A DNA stretch of 64,000 nt. It comes from Epiperipatus broadwayi. Its lineage: Eukaryota > Onychophora > Udeonychophora > Euonychophora > Peripatidae. Within the stretch, counting starts at the first letter, position 1; each line of letters opens with the position of its first letter. The position numbers were made by a program, and so were the translations under genes. The notes beneath the pieces are model-generated. The model was not told where the DNA came from. It was given only the letters and a program-made list of their open reading frames with translations, and made no database searches. Below, one piece after another: positions 36,181 through 48,119 of this stretch. Location: assembly GCA_028023455.1 (NCBI GenBank), contig JAQFVV010006337.1, positions 1,727,001-1,791,000 of the forward strand, read 5' to 3'.

Positions 36181-36929
36181 AACCTGATCTCTTTTTGTAT
36201 CTTTCCAATCTTTAGGATCTACTTTAAGTTTTCAAATGGCTACTAGTTTTTATTTCTTCTAGCATAAATATCCTACCCATATTCAGTTTAAGTCTTCAAT
36301 TGGCTAACAGTTGTCATATTTTTTAGCAACATATCCCACCAATATCGATTTCAAACCTTAATTCTTTCATTACTATCAATAATATTAATCTGTTTTCTTA
36401 CACATATATTTTGCTTTCATCCTTGTTACTAACAACATACATCTTAATATACTTTGTAGGGGAATCTAAAATTTTCTTCAATGCTCTTCTATTAATTATC
36501 TTTGCTCTTATTCATATGTAAATGCTAGTAAAACACATTTATTAAAAGCTTTCCTTTTAAACAATAGGCAAAACAAGTCTCTCCAAGTTAAATTATATAA
36601 ATTATTTCATTTGTCATGTTTATATGTGTATCAATAATCTTTTACATTATTTTTTTTTTATATTTCTTAGAGGTATTGGGCATTATTTTGATCTTTTCCA
36701 CATATATCTTTAATCAGGCATTCTTGTTTTTGTCTGATAGCTCTTACATTTCCTAAAATTCTGAAGCATTATTTGAAAAAACAAAAACAACACTTGCTAA
36801 ATATAGATGGCTTTATGTAATCTTCATTTAATTTTTACTCCCTTAGCTCCTCATTTTTACACAAAATGCATATCATACAATTGCTATAAAAAGTTCTAAA
36901 AATATGGAAACACTCCTGATGTACATACA
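36181..36929. other. Unclassified stretch with weak tandem motif
   Basis: No gene. Two diverged copies of a roughly 75-base motif (TTTAAGTTTTCAAATGGCTA and TTTAAGTCTTCAATTGGCTA) occur near 36218 and 36289. Confidence 0.4.
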
Positions 36930-38500
36930 TTCTTATTAGTATTAATTTTTTTTTATTGTCACCACAAAATATAATAACTGTTGTTGCATTTACACCCTCT
37001 ATTAATATTAATATGTGATGTAATATGTTATAACTACTTTTAAATCTGGTTTAAACTTTTGATAGATTTGAATTGCAATGATCTTCATAAAAATACTGTA
37101 TATAGCTGATGAAAAAATGATGACTTTAATTTCTAATAATATATTTTTTTAATTTTTCTTAAATATCATTGGTGCATTATTCCAATTCTTCAATACATTT
37201 TTATCATTTAAATATATTGCTAACAATTTTTCTATTTCTTCATTGATTTCTTTCAAGAAATTGATAATAATTCTATCATTTCTTGGAGCTTTTTATATTT
37301 TTCAGATGCACATGTATATATCATCTCTTCCTTTAAAATACTTAATATTTAAAAAAATGTCACAATTATAGGGATAATTTTATTGTGTTATTCTTAATTC
37401 ATATATAGATCTTTGCAGAATTGTTTCAAATACTTTATAATATCATCTTTTCTTCTTACTGCTGTAGTAAATTTCCGTCCTATACAAAGATGTTATTTAC
37501 TTGAGAAATTTTTTTTCTACAGCTTTATGTAACAACATATTTACAGGAATATTTCCTCATTTCATGACTAATTATTTTTTGTAATTGTTCTTAGTATACT
37601 AACAATTATCTTCTTATAGAAATCATTCAAGTCTAACTACTTATCGAAGTCTGTTAATAATTTAAAATAATTTACAAACTCTAGCTTAGATTCTTTGAAG
37701 TATTTCTGATGGTTAAAAATATCAGCTACTAAAGTTATCTTTTATAGTATCTTAGATCTCTATATCTTTGCCTTATATCTCACTAATCAATCTTCATTTG
37801 CTATATCAAATTTATTAAGTACACCAACAATTTTGAAATACATATTACCTATTAGTCAAAGTATAATACAAATCTGCTGTACCTTCATTTCCAATTTAAA
37901 TTTTTCTAAAAAAACATATCACAATACAGATTTTCTTTTTGATAAATTCCACAAGCTTATGCCCTCTTTCATTTCCCTTGTCATATCTAAATTTATCCAT
38001 AGCACTTCATCTTTCAATCTTTTTTTTTTCTATTCTAGCATTAACTTCACCCATGACAATTTTAAAATGTTTTCAGCCTCACTAAAGAATTCCATACATC
38101 TATAACAGGTTCTACTTCATCATCAAAATAACTTTATGGAACAGAAATCTCAATAATATCTGCATTAAGCATCATCCATTAAATTTGCCACTCTATTTGA
38201 TTTACATTCAATCTCTAAAATATTGTTCTTCCATTTATTTATAATGAATCCTATTCCATTAACAACTAATATTGTGCTTTTATAATAAAGTAGTGACCAC
38301 TTTCCAAATCAAATGCTTCTTCATCTTTTATTTCTATATTCACAAGATTTAATATTGTTCACATAATATTAAGATTAGTTTTTCTTCCAATATGTGAAAT
38401 CATACTTCTTTTAAAAATGATCTTCAGTTATAATTACTAAAATAAGATCATCACTGAATTGCAACCTAGATTCACAATGCAATAATTATCATTCTCTCTT
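36930..38500 (-). pseudogene. RTE-like LINE copy 2, minus strand
   Basis: Minus-strand relative of the elements at 17.0-19.6 and 60.5-62.3 kb. Endonuclease traces lie at 38350-38040 (VVNGIGFIINKWKNNILEIE; NILKIVMGEVNARI). RDEVLWINLDMTREMKEGIS follows at about 38005-37945. RT fingers lie at 37290-37140 (KEINEEIEKLLAIYLNDKN, VLKNWNNAPMIF), then SAIYSIFMKIIAIQIYQ to about 37060. Motif A and everything after it is missing. Stops and frameshifts are frequent. Plus-strand open frames here are shadows. Confidence 0.68.
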
Positions 38501-40560
38501 TTGAGTCACTATATCCTGTTTTCAATAAAACCTAACAAATATTTCAGTTAAAAATGATTAGACAATTGATTAAAAAGACTATGGTGTTTCTTGATCTTAA
38601 ACACAGAGATTAAAAACCAATAAGCACACCATGCTAGTTGACGCATATTGTGAAGGAAATCATCCAAATTCATTTAGTTATATAAAAAATCACAGAGAAA
38701 TAACAGGTATTGTGATACGTATGTATATGCATGGGTGCATATAAATATTATATATTCTGCCCTCCTCCTCCGTCCACGTCCTCCATAACATAATTATTAC
38801 GCATAAATATTATTACGCATATATATTCCGGGTTCTAGCTCAGTTTAACAAATGAATAAATCAAATCTTCAGCATTAATTAAAATGATTGCTGGTTCTAA
38901 TCTTTCAAAATACAAGTACAGTTATATTTGTAAATGAATTAATAAATATTTATTATTTTCATGAGACATGGAGTGACGACACGGGGAACGAGACAGACTA
39001 CATTGAGATATTATCCACATGATACTATCTCAATGGCATAAGAACACTATTCCCCCTTTTACTATACTAAATAACTAACTTATAGTATTCTTACGACTTT
39101 CTAAGCTCTTTTCATTACGATTAAAATAATAATCATGTCTTAATATTTTTTGTAATAATAATCTAGCTCAATTAAATAAGATTAAGTAAATAAATAGAAT
39201 AAATAAAATAAAATAAAATGTCAGGTTCATAAATTGTACTCTAACTGATTTAAAATTACGGTAGTAAACTATGAAAAGGGAATTTTATGTCATAATTCAC
39301 TACGCAGCAACTAACAATAATAAATAATAATAATAAGAATAATAGTATAATATAATCTTATTACTTCCTACATGAAATAAATAATTACGTACGTGGCAGT
39401 ATTTTAATAATCTGACAACAGAATACGTGTGGTAACATTAGCATATAATTTATTTTAATATTGTGGCAACCAACTTATGACCAATAAATGATATAATTAT
39501 GATCTTTTAATTTTATCATCCAAATAAATTTTCAAAATTATTATAACACTTTTATGTTTACCGATTTTGTGCAAAACTATATGTCTGTTTCAATTATAAA
39601 TGTGTATTGTGATATCATGCATCCATGTGGAGAAATAATAACGGAGACACAAAGCTTTATAATAAATTTACAACAAAGTTTATTAATAACATAAACAAAT
39701 AACACTATTTTACATTATGTACATTGGATATCCTTACTATCCTATCACAAAATTATTTTACTAGTTTATACAATAAAACCAAACTTCTACTTATTTTTCT
39801 AGTTAATTCTTATCTTTTAAATACTTAAGAAAGTACAGTATTATTATTATTGGATTTCTTATTTTAGTTTAGCTTGTTACAAAATGTATTTATTTATAAT
39901 TATCACTAATACTTTGTATCCCTACTATTTTTTAAAATTATATTTTTATAAAATTACATTCGTAGTAAACATTCTACCAAAATCATAAAACTCTAATTTT
40001 ATATTAGTTATATGGAATCCTACAGATTCAAAAAACATTCCTCTACATTTGATATTACGTTTATTGTTCATTATACAATGCTTATTAATCTAATATACTC
40101 ATTCAAGCCTTGCTTCGGATGGTAATTACAATTATTAACACACCATGCACAAATATATGTGTCTATTACACTTTATTGAATTATTCTCTTAACAAACATG
40201 CAATATTTATTTTTTTAAATATTATTATAAAATTATTCAAATTTTATTATCACTTAAAAAAAAAAACTTTGTTTTAGATTTCTCTTTTAAAAAATCTTAT
40301 ATTCGTTTCCAAATTGGTTTTAAACTGTCTTATATGATTCTTTCTCTCTTTATGATTTTTGTACTTTCACTTTTAAAATTACACAATTCTAACACATTCC
40401 AGTAAATAAACTATTCTTACTTAAACTATAACATACCCTCAGTTCTATTTTATTCATTATTTCTATAAAAAATATCTTTCTGACGATGCAGATTCATGAA
40501 AACAAGGATAGCGAAAATAGATGCACAGGATCAAAATAACTAGAATATTATCCGTCATAA
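38501..40560. other. Gene-free AT-rich stretch
   Basis: No gene supported. A short direct repeat of TATTACGCATA lies at about 38797-38822, and an AAATA-type simple repeat at about 39190-39218. The motif CGGAGACACAAAG near 39643 might be the edge of an old LTR or retroelement, but I find no partner copy. Confidence 0.35.
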
Positions 40561-40579
40561 ACCTTGACAATAATGGCAC

Positions 40580-40795
40580 AGTGAATTCAAAGACACTATA
40601 GAGGAGCGACCTTTGTCTGTCTACCCACCTCTATTATAGGAGTGATGCTAAAGCTATTTCTTCAGCTTTATATAACATCAAAGAGTTTAAAAGATACATA
40701 AAGACACTGTCCAAAATATATGTGTTCAGTGATAGGGCTTAGTTAGCTATACTGAAATCACACAAACTAACTATGATCCAAATACTTTATTTTTC
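40580..40795 (+). pseudogene. Possible LINE RNase H remnant
   Basis: One frame reads SDAKAISSALYNIKEFKRYI then KIYVFSDRA.LAILKSHKL. This resembles the middle of a LINE-type RNase H (Glu before the helix, then FSD with the catalytic Asp and a small-residue helix). The first catalytic block (TDGS) is not clearly seen, and a stop interrupts after SDRA. No other domain of such an element is recognisable within 1 kb. Confidence 0.35.
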
Positions 40796-41790
40796 TTATT
40801 TCTTAGCAAAACATCATCTTGGTTTCCTCTACACTAGTACTACCAAGTCACTATCCGATCTTATTTCTCTAGATTTTTCTATACAGTACATCGACAAATT
40901 CTTATCTACATTTCTAACAATAATAAAATTCATTTTATTTCAAAACTATACAACTGTTCTCTAAGAAAATCTTTTACTACTTTTCTCGTATATTTATCAT
41001 ATACAAACTATTTTAAAATATCTAATACTTTGTTACATGAAAGTTCAAAAGAATCACACAATTGTTTTGACAACTTATACTATTAATTATACTTGAAATA
41101 ACTTATTGCATGCATATTTAAAATTATTCTTATCTCAGAATATGTTTTAATGTTGTATAAAATGTGTACTTATAATTTTAAAACTTTCACACATCATTCT
41201 TAATCAATAGATGATCTGAAAAAAATACATTATGCATTATAAATAAATGTCAAAATTACCAAAACGATCTTGATCTTCTCGATCGTGTTCTGTAGGCTTC
41301 ACCATTCCATTAATTCTCATAGATATAAAAATTCCATACATACTTTTTATTTTTAAAACAATATTTCTATCATTCTATTAAGCTATTATATTTAAATCTC
41401 ATTATTATTAAATTTATGTTTATATGTTTTCCCTAATCTAATATAGCATTTTATATTTTAAAATAAATTAATAAAACATTTAAATTATATTTACGATACT
41501 TCTTCATCAGACTTTCTTGAACCATTCATATTTAAGCTAAAAAAAATATATATTTTATTTCTTCTTCAGTCACTTAATGTTCTATTTTGAAGTAAAACAA
41601 TTACTACTCTGTTTAATAAATATTCATAGACGACAATCCTTGGTTTTCACAATATTGTATATAATTATTAATTCATGACATTCTCTTTTACTCTTGTCTG
41701 CTAATATTTTCCCGCGCGACTTTTCCGATGCATCTTGTACGTACTTTTATTTAAATCTTCAATAAAATTTCTATTTCCATGGATCCATTT
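40796..41790. other. Gene-free AT-rich stretch
   Basis: Nothing that I can support. Confidence 0.35.
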
Positions 41791-41794
41791 TCAT

Positions 41795-42328
41795 TAAGTC
41801 ATTTAATTTTATATTTCTTTTAAGCTCAAGCATTTCTTCCATTGAATACTTTATAATATTTTTAAATTAGATAAAGTTTTCGGCTCCTTTTCTATCAAAT
41901 ACATAATAACACTTTCATATTGTTCTATTGCTTTTTCTTTATCTCAAAATTCTTGTACTATATTTTTAATAATGTTTTTCCTTTGAAAGATAAACACTCT
42001 TTCTTCATCATTATTTTCTTTATAATAAAACGCATATTAAATTTTTTCCATAGAGAAGTATAACCTAACTTTAAAGTAGCCTTATAATTTCTGTGCGTCA
42101 TAATTTTTTCCTGACGGCATGTAACTTCTCTTTTAAATTTTCATATAACGTCCCATTTATATTTCCTTGAGTTATAACAATCAGTTTCTGGTTAAGCATA
42201 AATAAAGCTGTATTAAGGTACTCTCCCAATATTTTTCCTTCGGTAATAAATTTAAGTATTTTCCCTTGTACTTCCATCTCTACTGTAGGTTTTTGGTTAA
42301 ATTCGAATAAATTTCCCTGGTAAGATAA
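41795..42328 (-). pseudogene. Unidentified degenerate reading frame
   Basis: The minus strand has a stop-free frame of about 78 codons at 42092-42328 with varied, non-simple composition (GKILKFITEGKILGEYLNTA; NGTLYENLKEKLHAVRKKL). After one or two apparent frameshifts, further sense-like stretches follow (HRNYKATLKLGYTSLWKKF near 42090-42035; KEKAIEQYESVIMYLIEKEP near 41935-41875). Its charged helical character suggests a retroelement Gag or a decayed host exon, but I recognise no family. Confidence 0.35.
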
Positions 42329-43409
42329 CTTTTAAAATTAGCAATCCATATCGATACAATCAAAATATATTATATGTTATAGAAGAACTTTTTTTAAAAT
42401 AAATACAAAATTTTAAATTTATATCACTTTTCCAGCTACGGTGTTATCAGCTACAAAAATGTGTTACTTTCTCTTTCACTTACACATTCCTTCTCCCCGC
42501 TCTGTATATATCTTATATTTTTGTCTGCCAATTTACCCCCGTTGATTGGTTAATAACTTTATTTTAGCGCGAACAAATTTATCCATTTTAGTTTTATAAC
42601 AGAATAGACGTTTAAAATAAAGAATTGATGACGTAATGTCTCAAATATTATTTAGACTAGTACTTTTTAAATTCAATTTTAATTTTACCAAAATTATTTA
42701 AACTTTTAAAACAATTATTAAAACAATATTTAATATTTTAAACTTTCACTTTAATGATCGATGGCAATTATATCTAGTTTTAAATTCACAAACTTTATTA
42801 TTATTTTAACAAGCGTGTGTGTGAAGGTATATAATATACAGTCACGTGTTTACTACTTTTATCAAATGATTTTTTATTTACGTCTCGGTCTAAATTACCA
42901 AAACTAATATATTTTTATAAAAAATTTGGAAAATAATTTTAAACTTGTAGAACTAAATACAATTCTCATCATTCCACAGTTTATTAATAAAATATACTCT
43001 ATTAATTTTGATTATTAAATACAATTATAACATTGCATATAGCATTTATTTAATTTATTAGTTTTAAATATTATACTCAAATTATTAATATGCTTTTAAC
43101 TATTCATAGCTGTATTATTTTATATGGCCAGCTTTTACAACCATAAGCAATGATATATTTAAGCTTTATTTAACTGTTTTCTTTTAAAATAATCTATTAC
43201 ATTTTTATATACCAGGTATTTTCAGCTTTAAATTGTACTATAAAATATAATTATCCTACTATTATTTATATATCATACAGATATAACTTAAAATTTAAAA
43301 TTTTTTTAGTAATTGACCCTTCTACCTTATTATGACCTACAGACAAGGGCACAATATATATATATCAAAATGTGTGTGTGTTCATATAAATGTTTTCACA
43401 AGGTACAGA
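42329..43409. other. Gene-free stretch
   Basis: No gene seen. A slightly less AT-rich patch near 42470-42560 contains a GATTGGTTAAT motif (CCAAT-like on the minus strand) without a linked gene. Confidence 0.35.
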
Positions 43410-43553
43410 TATAAAAGTCATATTTTGGGGTTTTATCCATATAAGATTTCAATTAGATATCCAGCATTTTGACTGGGCTTGTGAGATCAAGTCAAAACAT
43501 TGGAATATCTAATTAAAATCTTACATGGATGAACCCGTAAAATGTCTTTTATA
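43410..43553. repeat. Hairpin with about 64-base arms
   Basis: The left arm 43410-43474 is the reverse complement of the right arm 43490-43553 with scattered mismatches. The 15-base loop is GGGCTTGTGAGATCA. The outer ends are TATAAAAG and CTTTTATA. The compact size and near-symmetry suggest a MITE-like or satellite hairpin. Confidence 0.88.
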
Positions 43554-44633
43554 CATATATGATATAGTGAGGATCTTCATGGCTAAAAGATGAAATTAAA
43601 ATAGGCTTTGGGAATACAATATACAATTCATAAAAAATTTCTCATGGTGAAAAAATGTAGCTGCAAATCTTTAAAAAAGTTCACAGATTCAAGCAGCAAT
43701 GTTCATCAAAAATTAAGTCTTTGTAAGTTTAGTGATGACTTCAGAAATAATAGCAAGAGTGTCAGGCCTTTATAACATTTTCATTCATTTATTCCTATTT
43801 TTTATCAAAATTTTGACTAATCGAAAAAACTACAAACAAATTTATTAATAGTCTTTAATTACTTCTTATCTAATTAACTGTGTAAATTATTATAGTGGGT
43901 GTAGAAAAGACAAAGTCTTCATAACATAGGAGATCTATATTCATTCTCTTCTATTGCTCACTGCAATTAATTTTACTACATTGTTCAAAAAATAATCAGT
44001 GACAATTTACAAATTTTCATTCAATTTTTTTCATTTAGGATTAGTTAAAATTTTGATAACAAAACAACAACATAAATCAATAAATGAAAAAAATATAGAT
44101 ACACTCATTGTTCTTTTAAAAACCATTACAACTGCTCTCAAGAATATATCAGATCTGAGGAGGAGGCAAATGACTTCATCAAAATGTTGACTGCCCAATT
44201 CTTTGATGACGTTTTTATGACTGTGCATCAGTTTTTTCAAAGACTTGCAACCACCTTGATCTATTTTACTGTTATCTTAAAAAAAATATCCCAATTGTTG
44301 AAATTTTCCACAGAGTATTCCCAAAACTTGTTTCAATTTATTTTAATATAAAAGATTGAAGCTAATTAATTCCCTTTAGATATCGTTGAATACACAAATC
44401 TATCTCCTTTACATAAGCAAACTATAAAAATAAAATGAATCCATCTATTCTTTACAATTTTGATAGTATTAAGTTAAGTTTGTGAATTATATTGAAATAC
44501 AAATAAAAATATTTAAGTCAGATGTAAATAAAACATTAATTATGAAATCAGAATTAAGAAGAGGGTATACAATATCTCATTTTATATTATTAATTATGAA
44601 ATCATAATTAAAAGATAGATAGTATCTTATATT
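43554..44633. other. Mostly non-coding, weak inverted repeat
   Basis: AAAATTTTGA-centred sequences near 43785-43825 and 44030-44095 are partly reverse complementary (about 45 bases). A stop-free frame near 44143-44345 (EEEANDFIKMLTAQFFDDVF) is not identifiable. I do not call a gene. Confidence 0.3.
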
Positions 44634-44760
44634 TAGCAAACTTTGCATTAATAATCAATTAGATGTCAAATAATCATAAATATTAATCTTAAATAAACAT
44701 GACATTAACGTATATAAAATAGAATTGGAAATAAACCTAATACCTATCAGAAAGTTATAA
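44634..44760 (+). repeat. Dispersed repeat, copy 1
   Basis: About 125 bases matching 45662-45775 in the same orientation. Shared runs are AATAATCAATTAGATGTCAA and CTTAAATAA with a following TATAAAATAGAATTGGA. No coding content. Confidence 0.75.
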
Positions 44761-45661
44761 GGCAAAGAACAACACCTATTCTTTGCACTTTTGAAGGTAA
44801 TAAGACTAGTTTACTAACAGTGCTGAAATTTTGGACAGGAAATAATATTTAAGTGTTCCCGGAAAAAAATTACTTTCTTATAAATTTTGAGGTATTTAGG
44901 GTGTTATAAATATTGATACTATTACTTTTGGCTTTTCTTTAGTATTTTTTAGTTATCTATAACATTAATTTACTATATCCATTTTTCTTACATAAAAATC
45001 ATTACTAAAACTAGTTTAGAAAAAAATCTGACTGAAGATGTCAGTATCATAAAGACCTTATAGAAATTTAAATATAAAAATAAGTCAGCAATGTCCTAAT
45101 TGATTGTATCATAATACAAAACACTATCAGCACCACTGATTGATAGATTATTTGGTCCCATGCATTTTCAGAATGTGTTTTATTGTTTTGGTGTTTCCAA
45201 AAAAAATGTAATTTTCAGAAATTTATTTACATATTTAAGCTTATTTGTGCATCATATTTTTAAAATATTTATTTTAAATCCCAAAAACTATGTGATTACA
45301 GTTGATTTTATCTGAAAATATTTGTTTTTAAAAATAGAAGTCATAAAAATGTAATTGTGATTAAGCAAAAACTGCTTTTACTGACTAACAAAAGTTGCTT
45401 TCATAAATATCAGTAACAAAAATGTTTGTGAAATTTTAATAATGTTTTATTTTGAATTTTAAGATGTATTTTCATTCTTTTACAATATCTCAACAAAAAT
45501 TACATTTGATTTTAAAAATGTAAATCAAATAAGATTAATTTATTCAATAATTTTTATGAATAGACAACATTATGATCAAGTAAGAAAATAATAAATATGA
45601 CTAAAATTTCACTACAGTCTTTCAAATAAGAGTGGGATAAGTTAGATTTACTTAAACAAAG

Positions 45662-45901
45662 GTTAACAATCTTTGTATTGATAATCAATTAGAAGTCAAA
45701 TAATTATAAGTATTAAATCTTAAATAAGGAGACCATTAATGTGTATGAAATAGAATTTGAACTGACTAAGCTCCCCCTAAATGTGAATAAATATACAAAC
45801 CTATTATCTTTAGGTCATTAAATTATAAAGAACAAATTTGGTATTTAATTGCAGCTAGGGAGAGATTGATTAACTTCAATTCTATTTCATACATGTTAAT
45901 G
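45662..45901 (+). repeat. Dispersed repeat, copy 2, with inverted ends
   Basis: Copy of 44634-44760, extended by an inverted repeat: 45734-45757 pairs with 45878-45901 at 22 of 24 bases (CATTAATGTGTATGAAATAG against its complement). This copy could therefore be a small MITE with the direct-repeat portion at its left flank. Confidence 0.68.
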
Positions 45902-46209
45902 TTGTGCTTATTTATGACTTCATATGTGTATGTAAAGCAAAAAATTAACATTTTTTAATTATCTTAAAAAAAAGAAATTAAAAAGATTATTTAATGAGAA
46001 AAAAAAAGATAAAGGAATTATGTCAAACATGTTGGAAAAGAGTATGAAAATGAGTAGATAGATAAAGTTAAGAAAAATTTTAACAAGAAAAGAAAGTGAT
46101 AAAAGGCTTGTAAAATGGTACTAATTGGTACATCAGGCCAGCTATGCCAGGACAGCTGCTTGGTGGCATTGTTTCTCTGCTAAAAACACAGAATTACATT
46201 GATCCAGGG

Positions 46210-46385
46210 CTGACTATGCTTAAATTATTTTTACATTTTCCCCGACTTTTATTAAAATATTTTTACATTTTCTCCGCCTTTTTTAAAAATATTTTTACAT
46301 TTGATATGACTTTTTTATTAATATTTTGACATATTTTGAGATTTGATACGACTTTTTTTTTAAACCAATATTTTGACATTCTTGT
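46210..46385 (+). repeat. Short degenerate tandem array
   Basis: Four to five diverged units of roughly 35-45 bases built around ATATTTTTACATTTTC followed by a CGACTTTT/TGACTTTT block, inside the TIR element. Confidence 0.6.
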
Positions 46386-46496
46386 AAATAATTTACGATA
46401 CGAGATTTTATTCAAATATTTGTACATTTTCTTTTCAAAAATGGCAAAATAGACATCGTGTAATACAAATAAAGCCAACAAAAAAAATCACTATAT

Positions 46497-47125
46497 AGTT
46501 GCCGTATTTTAAAAACAAAAAAGAAAATGAAAGTTGATAAAATCAAAAGTTTTGATCTTATTTTATTTATTTATTTATTTTTTTTGGGGGGGGAGATAGG
46601 GAGAACTATTTTGTCATCACTGAGACAAAAGATAGAAACAAAAGTTATTTTTGGCTTGTGTTTATTTTTTAAAAAAGGTATTAAAAATTGGTTTTAAAAA
46701 GAAAAGTTTTAGTATATCTGTGGTATACAAATAAAGGCAAAACAAAAATCGCCATATAGCCAAAAAAAAAAAGTTGCCATATTTTTTAACAAAAAAAAAA
46801 AAGACAACGAAAGTTGAAAAGGTCAAAAGTTTTGATCTTATTTTAATTTCTTTGGGGGAGATGGGGAGAAATACTTTGTCGTCACTGAGACAAAAGTTAT
46901 TTTGGGTTTGTTTTTATTTTTTAAAAAAAGGTAAAAAAAAAATTGGTTTTAAAAAGAAAAGTTTTAGTATATCAGCCAAGGCAAACAAAAGTCACCATAT
47001 AACCAAGAAAAAAAAAGTCATCGTATTTTTTTTTTTAAAAAAAAAAAAAGGTTAAAAAAAATCAAAAGTTTTGATCTTATTTTAATGTTTTTTGGGGGGG
47101 TTGGGTAGGTTTGACAACTAATTTG
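46497..47125 (+). repeat. Tandem repeat, about 2.5 units of 240-275 bases
   Basis: Three successive blocks share, in order: a CCATATAGCC/GCCGTATTTT start, GAAAGTTGA.AA.ATCAAAAG, TTTTGATCTTATTTTA, a G-run of 5-8, GTCATCACTGAGACAAAAG, and AATTGGTTTTAAAAAGAAAA. Block starts are near 46497, 46750 and 46995; the third block stops after the G-run and TCACTGA. Differences sit mostly in the homopolymers. Confidence 0.82.
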
Positions 47126-47619
47126 TCATCACTGATCAAACCAAGCTTATGATTTCCAAAACTACATGCAACCTCAGACATTTTATTCGTCCCATAATTT
47201 ACGTGACTTTTCACGAGTTCTGGGAAAAGGTGCTTGGCCATCACATTTTGCACTTTTTTTCACCTTCCACATTTGGAGGGAAGCCTGGCGATGGTCTCAT
47301 AATTATCAGTATCAAATACTACATTGGGTAGGATGTAAAATCTTTAATTCGGATGCATATTACAACAGTTGTGGCCAGTTGAATTCCCTACACCCTCACA
47401 TCATACGATAGCTATCTATTAAGTGTGTGTATTTGCATAGTGTCATGAAGCACATTATCTGGCAACTAATATGAACAGGACTGTTCTTCTATAGTTGTAA
47501 GTTTCTCTGCAAAAGCAGAGAAATATTGGGCCGTGTAAACGATATATTTCTGGGTTTTTAGCTGAGAAACAACGGCACCAAGCAGCTGGCCTGGCATATC
47601 GATTAGTACCCTGTAAAAA

Positions 47620-48119
47620 ATATTTAAACAAAATTTTGTTCCTGTAGTTTGACAGAATATTTATAATGATATTAACCAGTAAGAATTTTTTAATTATAAT
47701 ATGTATATATTTATGGTAGTGGTATTAAGTTTTCCCTTTGTTTGTATTTATAATTCAAATTTACAAAAATGTTTTTGTTGATCTGCATAATGAAGTAGTT
47801 TCTTTCTTCCTTATATCATAAATCTGAATGCACTTTCAATGAAGATCACCATAATTATAGCTCTCTTAAATTAATTATTGTTGCTACTTTATTGATACTC
47901 TAAAGTATTTATGCTTGGATTTTTTATTTAAATTAATCCATTTAAATAATTCATTTGCTAGATAATTGGATGCTGTTTTATCTTATGTTTATTATATTTT
48001 TATGGTTGACAATAAATCAAGCCTCTTTGCCCTTTCTTTTTCTGTCATCACACACTATATATATTAGATTGATTGTCTGTGGATTAGAGCTATGATCAAA
48101 TTGTTTTTCATGGTCAAAA
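47620..48119. other. Gap upstream of Penelope element
   Basis: No feature recognised. In particular I see no 5' copy of the tRNA-like/hammerhead-like module before the Penelope ORF. Confidence 0.4.

Larger units (their letters stand above)
46117..47611. mobile_element. Non-autonomous DNA transposon with long TIRs
   Basis: A 1.5-kb element. Terminal inverted repeats of about 67-77 bases (46117-46193; 47544-47611) share GGTACTAAT, CCAGCTGCTTGGTG and TTGTTTCTC.GCTAAAAAC. Flanks TGTAAAAT (46109-46116) and TGTAAAAA (47612-47619) may be an 8-bp target duplication with one mismatch. The interior holds AT-rich tandem units and, at 47145-47420, a GC-richer segment with overlapping open frames (47149-47331, 47166-47411) that I cannot identify. 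There is no transposase, so it would need to be moved in trans. Confidence 0.72.

Noticed and set aside
36930-38105. Plus-strand open frame 37833-38105 as a gene
   Set aside because: It is the shadow of the minus-strand RTE LINE in this interval.
39600-42700. A third LTR retrotransposon bounded near 39.6 and 42.7 kb
   Set aside because: The suggestive edge motif near 39643 has no matching partner copy in the window, so LTRs cannot be shown.
43999-44345. Open frames with EEEANDFIKM-like sequence as a gene remnant
   Set aside because: No family recognised and only about 70 codons; not enough to call.
46774-47055. 93-codon Lys/Phe-rich frame as a gene
   Set aside because: It runs through homopolymers and two tandem repeat units; chance openness.
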